A stretch of DNA of 64,000 nucleotides, from positions 124,001-188,000 of the forward strand of contig JAFARO010000010.1 of assembly GCA_019245415.1 (NCBI GenBank), read 5' to 3'. The position numbers were made by a program, and so were the translations under genes. Under the pieces are notes generated by a model, which searched no databases, was not told the DNA's origin, and was given only the letters and a program-made list of their open reading frames with translations. The DNA comes from Alphaproteobacteria bacterium (GTDB taxonomy: Bacteria; Pseudomonadota; Alphaproteobacteria; Micropepsales; Micropepsaceae). Below, one piece after another: positions 19,836-27,890 of this stretch (within the stretch, counting starts at the first letter, position 1; every line of letters begins with the position of its first letter).

Positions 19836-19843
19836 TCAAAAAA

Positions 19844-19877
19844 AACGCGGAGCAGGTCACGCACCCGGCTCCGCGTT
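19844..19877 (-). terminator. Rho-independent terminator for the minus-strand histone-like gene
   Basis: AACGCGGAGC and GCTCCGCGTT form a perfect 10-bp stem with a 14-nt loop. On the minus strand it is followed by a run of eight T. It also lies directly after msrB and may act on both strands. Confidence 0.85.
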
Positions 19878-19925
19878 CGTCTGTTTCCTTGCTGCGCGCC
19901 GGCGCCTGCGCCGCGCGCAACAGGC

Positions 19926-20165
19926 TTACATCGTGTTGCCGCCTTCGGGCATGCCGCTATCCATCGGCGTGGCGGGGGCCTGAGCCTTGCGGCGCTTCGC
20001 CGTGCGCTTTGCCTTCTTGGCCGGAGCCTTGCGCGCCTTCTTGGCGTTGCGCGCACCGGCGCCGCGGCGGGCGGCGGCGCCGCGCTTCGCCTTGACCGCC
20101 TTGCGGCCGCTCTTCTTCGCCGTCCGCTTGGCCTTGGATTTCTTCTTCGCTTTACGTGCAGCCAT
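19926..20165 (-). CDS. Lys/Ala/Arg-rich histone-like protein
   Basis: A 79-residue, very basic protein (MAARKAKKKSKAKRTAKKSG). Repeated KKA, AKK and RAA units resemble bacterial histone H1-like and AlgP-type tails. The C-terminus turns neutral (PATPMDSGMPEGGNTM). The ATG at 20165 follows a TCAGGAGGCC ribosome-binding region, which decides it over an upstream in-frame ATG. It ends at a strong intrinsic terminator. It probably binds DNA or other polyanions; that role is inferred from composition only. Confidence 0.7.
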   Translation of the reverse strand: MAARKAKKKSKAKRTAKKSGRKAVKAKRGAAARRGAGARNAKKARKAPAKKAKRTAKRRKAQAPATPMDSGMPEGGNTM

Positions 20166-20237
20166 GAGGGCCTCCTGAAATGAGATTCGCACAATGCGCG
20201 CGAAGCGTGAAACGAGCAAGCGTTTCGATGCGCAGGT

Positions 20238-20798
20238 CTACTTCGTCTTCATGGCTTCGAGGTGCTGCAGGATCGTCTTCACTTCGGCGGTGAGGGTCTC
20301 GAGCATCTCGGCCTGGCGGCGCGCGCGCGCCTCCTCGTCGGGCTCCTCCATGCCGATGTCCTCCTGGATGTCCTCGACGTCCTCCTTGAGGTCCTCGACG
20401 TTCTCGCCCAGCTCCTCGACGTTTTCGCCGAGCTCTTCGACGTTCTCGCCCAACTCCTCGATGTTCTCCTGGATGTCGCCGACGTCCTGCTCGACCTCCT
20501 TGAGGCTGGCGCTTTGGCGGTTGACGCTCATCTGGATGAAGATCGCAAGGTAGATGGCCTCCAGCGAGACCACATTGGTGAGGACCGCGAACATCAGGTC
20601 CCAGGCCACCAGCTTCAGCAGCGACACCGCAAAAAACGCCGCGAATACGAGGCTATGCAGCGCGAGCGAGGCGGGCGAACCGATCCAGACGATGAGCCTT
20701 TCGATGCCGCGCAGCGCGCCCTGGGCACCGTCCCGCACGGACGCATCTGCCAAGGGCGCGGCGAGGCCGGGCGTCTCATGCGCGCTTGGCGGCTGCAT
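20238..20798 (-). CDS. DUF1003-like membrane protein with heptad-repeat coiled coil
   Basis: About 186 residues. Two transmembrane helices (SLVFAAFFAVSLLKLVAWDL and VVSLEAIYLAIFIQMSVNRQ) resemble the DUF1003/low-affinity-iron-permease-like core. They are followed by a cytoplasmic coiled coil made of near-identical heptads (EELGENV three times, then EDLKEDVEDIQED). The coding DNA shows the corresponding 21-bp repeats. The start is uncertain: an ATG at 20858 is also in frame. Function unknown. Confidence 0.65.
   Translation of the reverse strand: MQPPSAHETPGLAAPLADASVRDGAQGALRGIERLIVWIGSPASLALHSLVFAAFFAVSLLKLVAWDLMFAVLTNVVSLEAIYLAIFIQMSVNRQSASLKEVEQDVGDIQENIEELGENVEELGENVEELGENVEDLKEDVEDIQEDIGMEEPDEEARARRQAEMLETLTAEVKTILQHLEAMKTK
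20390..20466. repeat. 21-bp tandem repeats encoding EELGENV heptads
   Basis: Three to four imperfect 21-bp units (CTCCTCGACGTTTTCGCC and variants) inside the coiled-coil gene. Unit number may vary between strains by slippage. Confidence 0.75.
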
Positions 20799-20887
20799 CG
20801 TGGCGATCCCTGCCCGGAAGCGGCGCGCACCCCGCGCCGTCGCCCCAATGCGCCGCAAAGCGGTCTCAAATCAAGTGGGAAATGCGT

Positions 20888-22753
20888 TCAGCGCTTGGCG
20901 GCGTTGGGCTGCACATAGCTCGCATAGACCCAGCCCTCGCGCAGCGGCGGCGTGACCGTGCGGATGTGCACCCAGTTGCCCTGGCGCTCCAACTCCTCCA
21001 CCTCGGCAGCGCGCGGCAGCGCCGCCACCACGTCGCCGGTAAGGGCGGGCCGGCCGCGCAGATTGGCGCCGTGCAGCAGCGTCGCCGTCGCTTTGACGGG
21101 CGCGGGCGCCACGACAGGTTTGGCCTTGGCCGCCGGCGAAGGCTGCGCGATGCTCTGGCCGACGGCCGCGGCGCCATCAGGCCACAGAGCGTTCAAGATC
21201 GCGGGATCGAAGCGCTGCCAGGCCAGGACGCCGAACGCGGCGAGCGAGGCGACCAGCAAGGCATCGCGCAGGTTCCGCCGCAGCGTGCGTCCGCGCTCCC
21301 TCTCATCCATTTCCTCTTCGGCCTGGGTGCGCCATTCCTGCTCGGCCGCCTGCAAGGTCATGCGCGCGTCGGCGGTCCAGCGTTCGCGGGCATGCTCGCT
21401 GTCGAGCCTGAGCTGGGCGATCTCGGTTTCGCGTTCCGCCAGCACCGATTGCAGATGGCCGTGATCCTGGCGGAGCCTGCGGATGTCCTCCGCATCGCCG
21501 CGCTGGCGCAGCGCCTCGGCCTGCGCGCGCACCTCTTTGAGTTCCTGTTCGGTGTGCTTGAGCTTGTCGGACAGCCGCAGCAATGCACCCTGGGCCTGCT
21601 CCTGGATCTGGGTCTCGACGGCGAGCGCGCGCGCAGCCTCTTCGCGCTTCCAGGCCGCCAGCGCTTCGGCAAGGCGCCGTTCGGTCTCCTGGAGCCATTG
21701 GTCGCGGGCCTGTTCCAGCGCCGCTGCGGCCTTGACCAGGTCATGTTCGCGCGCGGCCAGCGCCCTCTTGGTATCTGCCAGCTCCGATGTCAGCCGCTCG
21801 CTTTCGCCGTCGCGGCGCGAAAGCGTCCGCGCCGCCTGTTCGGCGCGCTCGAGCTGGGCCTGAAGTTCGCCGATGTCGCCCTCACGATCGGCGAGGATGC
21901 CGTTGGCGTGAGCGAGATCGTCTTTCAGCCGTTCCATCTCGCTTTCGGCTTCGCGGCGCCGTGCTTCGGCAGCGGCCTGCACGCGGGCAAGGGCGCTCTC
22001 GCGCTTGCTCTCGCCATCGCGCTCCCAGGCCGCGCGCGCCTGCCTCAGGCGCTCGGCCTCGTCCCGGGCCCAAGCCTCGTGCGCGCGCTTCAGAGCCTCG
22101 CCGGCGCCGAACCGCGCCTCTTCCTGCGCCTGCGCCAGTTGAGCGTCCTGCTCCTTCAGCGCAGCGCGGAGCTTCGACACTTCCTCGCGCAGGCGCCGGC
22201 GTTCGGCTTCGTCGCTCCTGGCGCGCGCGGCCTCGGCTTCGGCGCGCGCGCGCTCCTTTTCGCGCTGGACGTCGTGCTGCGCGGGCAGTGTCTCCGCTTC
22301 GGCCAAGGCAAACCGGCGCGCTTCCGCTTCGTCGCGCGTGTCGGATGCGGGCCGCGGCTCAAGCTTGCGCGGCTTCAAGATCGCAGACAGCTCAGGCAGC
22401 GCAGCCGCCTTGGCGGGCGCGCCCAGGGCATAATCCAGAAGCGCCAGCGTCGTGCCGTCGCCGCCATCGACCCGCACGATGCGGACAGCGAGCGTGCGCG
22501 GTCCGGACTCCGCAGTGGCGGGATGATAGAGCAGCCCCTCCAACTCATCGGAGAACAGCGACCACGAGCGGTCGCCGTTGTTATGTCCCTTGGAAAGCCT
22601 GGCGCGCGGGGCCAGGCCTTCGACACGCAACGACAGGCGGCCGAACTTGCGGTAGGGCGCGATCAGCGGCGCCAGGTCGAGGGCGATGGCGGGCGGTGCC
22701 GGCTGCTCGGCCGACGGCGCCGCCACCCGCACTTTCGTCGCCACTCCAGCCAT
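20888..22753 (-). CDS. long coiled-coil membrane protein with C-terminal SH3 domain
   Basis: About 621 residues. An N-terminal beta-rich domain contains LSLRVEGLAPRARLSKG and NGDRSWSLFSDELEGL, similar to modules seen in some large adhesin-like proteins. Residues about 155-500 are an Ala/Glu/Arg-rich coiled coil. A transmembrane helix (LRDALLVASLAAFGVLAW) follows, then a bacterial SH3 domain at the C-terminus (ATLLHGANLRGRPALTGDVV to REGWVYASYVQP). By that order the coiled coil is cytoplasmic and the SH3 periplasmic. It may tether the cell wall to the cytoplasm. The ATG at 22753 is a choice among several. Confidence 0.65.
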   Translation of the reverse strand: MAGVATKVRVAAPSAEQPAPPAIALDLAPLIAPYRKFGRLSLRVEGLAPRARLSKGHNNGDRSWSLFSDELEGLLYHPATAESGPRTLAVRIVRVDGGDGTTLALLDYALGAPAKAAALPELSAILKPRKLEPRPASDTRDEAEARRFALAEAETLPAQHDVQREKERARAEAEAARARSDEAERRRLREEVSKLRAALKEQDAQLAQAQEEARFGAGEALKRAHEAWARDEAERLRQARAAWERDGESKRESALARVQAAAEARRREAESEMERLKDDLAHANGILADREGDIGELQAQLERAEQAARTLSRRDGESERLTSELADTKRALAAREHDLVKAAAALEQARDQWLQETERRLAEALAAWKREEAARALAVETQIQEQAQGALLRLSDKLKHTEQELKEVRAQAEALRQRGDAEDIRRLRQDHGHLQSVLAERETEIAQLRLDSEHARERWTADARMTLQAAEQEWRTQAEEEMDERERGRTLRRNLRDALLVASLAAFGVLAWQRFDPAILNALWPDGAAAVGQSIAQPSPAAKAKPVVAPAPVKATATLLHGANLRGRPALTGDVVAALPRAAEVEELERQGNWVHIRTVTPPLREGWVYASYVQPNAAKR

Positions 22754-23016
22754 GCGTCGCGCCACGATCCTGTCTGCCGGCACAGAGTTTCCGGCGCTCT
22801 CCTTATACGTCCCCAAATGTGTTCGCCCGGTATCGGCCAGGGCGGAAGATCGATTCAAATTTTCCGCACGGCCGGAAGTTTTGACCCGGTGCGACGGGGA
22901 CGAATTTTCCTGCATGAGGTGCTGCGCCCGCACGAATCCCTGGTTTCGCGCTGTTTTTCGCGTTGGCCCCAAGCTTGCTCCCCACCCAGGCGAAACGTCC
23001 GCCATGAGGGACAGTC

Positions 23017-23832
23017 ATGACCACCATCCATGCCGCGAGCTTGATGATGCCGCGCCACGGCGTCGCGCCCAACGTCAAGGGCCTGCCGGTGATGAAGCTG
23101 GATCCCAACACCCAGCCGAGCGCCGGCGCGAACCTCCAGGGCCTGCCGGTCATGAAGGTCGGCCCCGCCGACGGTGGCAAACCCGCGGCCAACGCGAACG
23201 GACTGCCGGTGATGAAGCTGGGCAGCCCGCTCAATACGAGCGCGAGCGCCAACGGTCTGCCCGTGATGCAGGTCGAGCCCGAGAACGCCAACAGCGGTCC
23301 CTGCGCCAACACCAACGGCCTGCCGATCATGCAGGTCGATCCCGGCAGCAAGACCAAGAGCGGCACGGTGCAGAGCTCGACCGACGGCGATGGCAGCTTC
23401 ACCAAGACCACCTCGACGGTCGACGGCCACAAGACCGTCGCCACCACGGTCACCTATGCGGACGGCAAGACGGTCACGCATGAGCGCAGCGTGACCCTCA
23501 ATCCCGACGGCAGCAAGACGATCACCGTCACCAATGGGAACGGCAAGACCAAGACGATCACCGAATCCGAGACCAAGAACACCGACGGCTCGGTCTCGAT
23601 CGACAAGCAGGTGACCAAAGCCAATGGCGACGTCACCAACGTCTCCGGCACGGTGATGAAGGTCAACGGCCAGACCGAGAAGCAACTCACCCTGACCAAT
23701 GCCAAAGGCCAGACCGAGACGGTCGATTCGACGTCCAGCCGCACCGGCAACATCGTCATGCACAGCCGCACCGGGACCGGCTATGACGGCCACAGCATCG
23801 ACAAGACCTCGACCTGGACGACCTACGCCTGA
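23017..23832 (+). CDS. repeat protein with five GLPVM motifs and a Thr/Ser-rich tail
   Basis: A 271-residue protein of unrecognised family. The first 112 residues hold five repeats of GLP[VI]M[KQ][LV], spaced about 18-21 residues, each preceded by an Asn-rich linker such as SANANGL. The rest is a low-complexity Thr/Ser/Lys/Asp-rich region of short beta-type units (DGSKTITVTNGNGKTKTITE). There is no signal peptide or membrane helix. It is divergent from the SH3/coiled-coil gene, with 263 bp between them in which I see no other gene. The repeats could each dock a partner. Confidence 0.7.
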   Translation: MTTIHAASLMMPRHGVAPNVKGLPVMKLDPNTQPSAGANLQGLPVMKVGPADGGKPAANANGLPVMKLGSPLNTSASANGLPVMQVEPENANSGPCANTNGLPIMQVDPGSKTKSGTVQSSTDGDGSFTKTTSTVDGHKTVATTVTYADGKTVTHERSVTLNPDGSKTITVTNGNGKTKTITESETKNTDGSVSIDKQVTKANGDVTNVSGTVMKVNGQTEKQLTLTNAKGQTETVDSTSSRTGNIVMHSRTGTGYDGHSIDKTSTWTTYA

Positions 23833-24719
23833 GCTCCGTGGACGGCGGCGCCTGAATCAGGCGCCGCCAGGTCCTCGCAGCCCTGCTGACTGCCGAAGCG
23901 GCAGGCATAGGCGCGGGTGAATTCCGCGCCGAGCAGGAAGATCTGCGCCGAGTAGTAGACCCACATCAACAGCACGATGAGCCCGCCGGCGGCGCCATAG
24001 GGCTTGGCCATCATGCTGGCGCCCAGCACCCAGCCCAGCAGCAATTGCCCGAGCTCGAAGAAGACCGCGGTGACGCAGGCGCCCGCGATGACGTCGCGCC
24101 AGAGGAGGCTGCGGTTCGGCAGGATCTTGTAGATCGCCGCGAACAGCAGCGCCGCGAGCAGGAACGAGACGCCGGCATTCAAGAGCGCCAGCGTGAACTG
24201 CGTCAGCGCGGTGTCCATGGCGATGCGGTGCTGCAGCGCGGTCAGCATGCTGGTCACCAGCATGGAGAGCATGAGCAGGACGCCGAGCGCCAAGACCAGC
24301 GCCAGGCTCATGGCCCGGCCGCGCAGCAATCTGGGCAGCACCGGACCTTTTGCCGGCGCGTGCCAGATGACGTTGAGCGCGTCCTCCATTTCCCCGAATA
24401 CGCCCGACACGGTCAGCAGCAGCATGACCACCCCCATGATGCCGCCGATGATGCCGGTGGAACTCCCGCGCGCATTGCGGATCGCGGCTTCCAACAGCGT
24501 CACGCCGTCATGGCTGAGGACATGGCCGAGCTGGCCCAGGATGGCCTCACGCGCCTCGGTGCGGCCCATGACGATGCCGGCGATGGTGACGAGGATGTAA
24601 AGCAACGGCGCGATGGCCGTGACGATGTAGAAGGCGATCGCGGCGCCGCGGCTGAGCGCCCCGTCGCTCAGGAAGCCACTGATCGCGCCGCGCAGCAGCG
24701 CCCAAAGTTCCCGGAGCAT
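23823..24719 (-). CDS. YihY/BrkB-family inner-membrane protein
   Basis: A 298-residue protein with six hydrophobic helices. The signatures are LSRGAAIAFYIVTAIAPLLY near the N-terminus, MEDALNVIWHA, and a final half with PNRSLLWRDVIAGACVTAV and GLIVLLMWVYYSAQIFLLGA. Members were once called ribonuclease BN, but that activity is now assigned elsewhere; the membrane role is unknown. The ATG at 24719 is chosen over an upstream in-frame start because the family begins near this helix. The 3' end overlaps the tail of the GLPVM protein gene by 10 bp. Confidence 0.88.
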   Translation of the reverse strand: MLRELWALLRGAISGFLSDGALSRGAAIAFYIVTAIAPLLYILVTIAGIVMGRTEAREAILGQLGHVLSHDGVTLLEAAIRNARGSSTGIIGGIMGVVMLLLTVSGVFGEMEDALNVIWHAPAKGPVLPRLLRGRAMSLALVLALGVLLMLSMLVTSMLTALQHRIAMDTALTQFTLALLNAGVSFLLAALLFAAIYKILPNRSLLWRDVIAGACVTAVFFELGQLLLGWVLGASMMAKPYGAAGGLIVLLMWVYYSAQIFLLGAEFTRAYACRFGSQQGCEDLAAPDSGAAVHGAQA

Positions 24720-24834
24720 GGAATTGCCAAAGTCTGCGGCGAGGAAACGTGGCCGGCCCCGCCCTTGTTCCCCGCGTGCATCCCTGCGCCGCCGCAAGCG
24801 TTTTTATCTAGCCGGTTCAAGGGCGAGGCCTGCT

Positions 24835-26835
24835 GTGAGCGCATCCACTTTCGATTCCAGACCGCCGCCCTGGGGCTTCCGCATGCACCCGGCGCTGTGG
24901 ACGCTCGGCGGCGTCCTGGGCGTGCTCCTGTGCCTCGTGTTGCTGCTGAACTTTCTCGGTGCCAACGCGTTGCGCGGCCCGATCGCGCGCTACGCGTCCC
25001 ACCGCCTGGGCCGCACGATCCATATCGAAGGCAACCTGAAGCTCCATCTCTTCAGCTTCACGCCCGGCCTCGCCGCCGAGCGCGTCACCGCCGACAACCC
25101 GTCCTGGGCCGGCGGCGGCCATGCGGCCGAGATCGGACGCTTCGCAGGCTCGGTGAAGCTGCTTCCGCTGTTCGCGGGACGCACCATCGTGCCCGATCTC
25201 GAATTCGACGATGCCCATGTGCTGTGGGTGCGCGACGCGCAGGGCCGCTCCAACTGGGCATCGTCGGATTCCTCCGGCGGCACCAAGCTGCCCGCCATTC
25301 GCCATCTCGTGGTGCGCAACGGCCATCTCACCATCGACGACCGCGTGCGCCACATGCGCTTCGACGGCACCATTGCCTCGAACGAGCAGGCCGGCGCCCA
25401 TGGCGGCTCGTTCCAGCTCTCCGGCTTCGGCACCCTCAACGGCAACCGCTTCAGCGCCGAAGCCCATGGCGGTGCGCTGATTCACGTCGATATCGACCGG
25501 CCTTACCATTTCGCGGCCGATGTCCGCTCCGGCGCGACCCATGTCGCCGTCGACGGCCAGCTGGCGCGGCCGTTCCATCTCGGCCAAGTGTCGGCGACGG
25601 CCAGTTTCGAGGGGCCGAGCCTGCGCGATCTCTACGACCTGACCGGCATCGCTTTTCCGTCGACCCCGGCCTATCGCGTCTCCGGCCACATCGTGCGCGA
25701 TGGCGCGCATTACCGGCTCACCGACATCGACGGAAAGGTCGGCGGCTCCGACCTGCACGGCACCCTCGATGTCGATGCAAGCCAAACGCCGATGTTCGTC
25801 CAGGCGGCGCTGACATCGAAGCGCCTGCGCTTCGTCGATCTCGGCCCGCTGATCGGCGCGCATCGCAGCGCCGAAGCGTCGAAAGCGACACAGGTCAAAG
25901 CAGGTGCCAAGGCGGGCGCCTCCGCGGCCAAAGTCGACGTCCTGCCCGACGCGCCGCTGGACGTGACGCGCGTGCGGCAGATGAACGCCGATGTGCGCTA
26001 TGACGCCGGCAGCATCGAGAGCCGCGATTTCCCGCTGCGCGACCTCCACACCCATGTGGTGCTCAAGGACGGCGTCCTGACGCTCGATCCGCTCACCTTC
26101 GATTTCGTGCGCGGCAAGCTGGCCGGCATGCTGCGCATCGACGCGCGCAACGACGTTCCGGTGACCGACGTCGACGCGCGGCTGAGCGACATCCATCTCG
26201 AGCAGTTCTTCAAGGGCAATCCGCCCGCCGTCGAAGGCCTGCTGGTGGCGCGCGCCAAGCTGCATGGCAGCGGCAACACCGTGCGCAAGGCCGCCGCCAC
26301 GGCAAACGGCGCCGTCAGCTTCGTGGTGCCGAGCGGGGGCCTGCGCCAATCCTTCGCCGAGCTCACCGGGATCGATCTCGTCAACGGGCTCGGCCTGATG
26401 CTGAGCGGCGACAAGAGCCAGACCGGCGTGCGCTGCGGCGTGCTGCAATTCAGCGCCAGGGGCGGCGTGCTGAGCGCGCAGCGCTTCACCATCGACACCG
26501 ACCCCGTGCTGATCGAAGGCCAGGGCAGAATCGATCTCAAGGACGAGCGGCTCGCTCTGCAGATCTCCGGACACCCGAAGAAATTCCGCATCGGCCGGCT
26601 GCGCGCGCCGATCACCATTGACGGCACGCTCGGCCATCCGGACATCGGGCTCAAAGCCAGCGCGGCGCTGGGCCAGGGCGGGGTTGCGACAGCGCTGGCG
26701 GTGCTCAATCCGATCGCGGCCCTGCTCGCCTTCGTCGATCCGGGCCTTGCCAAGGACGCCAATTGTTCGGCGCTGGTGCAGTCGGCGGCGAACGGCCCCG
26801 CCCCGGTCAAGGCCAAGAAATCCAGCAAGAGCTGA
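24835..26835 (+). CDS. AsmA-family outer-envelope biogenesis protein
   Basis: About 666 residues. One N-terminal transmembrane helix (LWTLGGVLGVLLCLVLLLNF) anchors a long periplasmic beta-rich domain. IHIEGNLKLHLFSFTPGLAAERVTADN is the AsmA N-terminal pattern (two segments), and the C-terminal AsmA_2-like part has LTGIDLVNGLGLMLSGDKSQ. AsmA-like proteins are thought to carry phospholipids across the periplasm. The start is uncertain: a GTG at 24835 and an ATG at 24883 are both possible. It is divergent from the BrkB-type gene. Confidence 0.82.
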   Translation: MSASTFDSRPPPWGFRMHPALWTLGGVLGVLLCLVLLLNFLGANALRGPIARYASHRLGRTIHIEGNLKLHLFSFTPGLAAERVTADNPSWAGGGHAAEIGRFAGSVKLLPLFAGRTIVPDLEFDDAHVLWVRDAQGRSNWASSDSSGGTKLPAIRHLVVRNGHLTIDDRVRHMRFDGTIASNEQAGAHGGSFQLSGFGTLNGNRFSAEAHGGALIHVDIDRPYHFAADVRSGATHVAVDGQLARPFHLGQVSATASFEGPSLRDLYDLTGIAFPSTPAYRVSGHIVRDGAHYRLTDIDGKVGGSDLHGTLDVDASQTPMFVQAALTSKRLRFVDLGPLIGAHRSAEASKATQVKAGAKAGASAAKVDVLPDAPLDVTRVRQMNADVRYDAGSIESRDFPLRDLHTHVVLKDGVLTLDPLTFDFVRGKLAGMLRIDARNDVPVTDVDARLSDIHLEQFFKGNPPAVEGLLVARAKLHGSGNTVRKAAATANGAVSFVVPSGGLRQSFAELTGIDLVNGLGLMLSGDKSQTGVRCGVLQFSARGGVLSAQRFTIDTDPVLIEGQGRIDLKDERLALQISGHPKKFRIGRLRAPITIDGTLGHPDIGLKASAALGQGGVATALAVLNPIAALLAFVDPGLAKDANCSALVQSAANGPAPVKAKKSSKS

Positions 26836-26870
26836 TTGGGCATGGCGCGGGGGCGCGCTATCACGGCGCC

Positions 26871-27890
26871 ATGGTGAAGCCGCACGAGGTCCTCTGCCGC
26901 TCGCCGGCGGGCCTTTATTGTCCGCCGGGCGACTTCTATATCGATCCCGTCCGGCCGGTGAAGCGCGCCGTCATCACCCATGGCCATTCCGATCACGCGC
27001 GCATGGGCCATGAGAGCGTGCTGGCGACGGCGGAGACGCTCGCCATCATGGCCGCGCGCATGGGCGAAGGCTTTTCCGGCGCGACGCAGGCCTTGCGCTA
27101 TGGCGAGGTCGTGGCGCGCGACGGCGTCGAGGTGTCGCTCCATCCCGCGGGCCACATTCTCGGATCCGCACAGGTCAAGGTCCGTGCCCGGGGACTGTGC
27201 GTAGCGGTCTCCGGCGACTACAAGCGCCGGCGCGATCCGACCTGCGCGGCGTTCGAGCCGCAGCGCTGCGACGTCTTCGTCACCGAGGCCACTTTCGGCA
27301 TTCCGGTGTTCAACTTTCCCGACGATGGCGGCGAGGCGGCGCGCCTGCTGAAATCGGTAGCGCAGTTCCCGGAGCGCAGCCATCTCGTCGGCGCCTATGC
27401 GCTCGGCAAGGCGCAGCGGCTGATCCTGCTGCTGCGCGAAGCCGGCTACCACGAAACCATCTTCGTCCATGGCGCCGTCGAAGCCATGAACGCGCTCTAT
27501 GGCCGTTTCGGAATCGATCTGGGTCCGCTCGCGCCGGCGACGGTGGACAAGGCCAAGCGCGGCGATTTCGCCGGCGCCATCGTCGTCGCGCCGCCATCGG
27601 CCATCGACGACCGCTGGTCGCGACGCTTCGCCGATCCCTTGCCCGCCTTTGCCTCGGGCTGGATGCGCGTGCGCGCCCGCGCGCGCCAGCGCCAGGTCGA
27701 ACTGCCGCTGGTGATCTCCGACCATGCCGACTGGAACGAGCTCACCGCCACCATCCGCGAGGTCGAGGCGGACGAGATCTGGATCACGCACGGCAACGAG
27801 GAGGCGCTGCTGCGCTGGTGCGCGCTGGGCGGCCAGAAGGCGCGCGCGCTGTCGCTGGTCGGCTACGACGCGGACGAGGGCGAAGGCTGA
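26871..27890 (+). CDS. DNA-ligase-associated exonuclease (metallo-beta-lactamase/beta-CASP type)
   Basis: A 339-residue protein. The metal ligand motif is THGHSDHARMG, with SLHPAGHILGSAQV and VAVSGDYKRRRDPTCAAFEP downstream. The beta-CASP part includes SDHADWNEL and WITHGNEEALLRW. This is the putative exonuclease of the ATP-dependent-ligase-associated DNA repair cassette. Its stop codon overlaps the ligase ATG (TGATG), so the two are translated together. The start follows the AsmA-type gene by 35 bp. Confidence 0.9.
   Translation: MVKPHEVLCRSPAGLYCPPGDFYIDPVRPVKRAVITHGHSDHARMGHESVLATAETLAIMAARMGEGFSGATQALRYGEVVARDGVEVSLHPAGHILGSAQVKVRARGLCVAVSGDYKRRRDPTCAAFEPQRCDVFVTEATFGIPVFNFPDDGGEAARLLKSVAQFPERSHLVGAYALGKAQRLILLLREAGYHETIFVHGAVEAMNALYGRFGIDLGPLAPATVDKAKRGDFAGAIVVAPPSAIDDRWSRRFADPLPAFASGWMRVRARARQRQVELPLVISDHADWNELTATIREVEADEIWITHGNEEALLRWCALGGQKARALSLVGYDADEGEG

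Noticed and set aside
20208-20228. GAAACG/CGTTTC inverted repeat upstream of the histone-like gene
   Set aside because: The stem is short, lacks a T-tract and sits between two same-strand genes. It is not distinguishable from chance.
20786-23020. 744-residue plus-strand frame
   Set aside because: It is antisense to the coiled-coil/SH3 gene, which has a coherent domain order. The antisense product has none.
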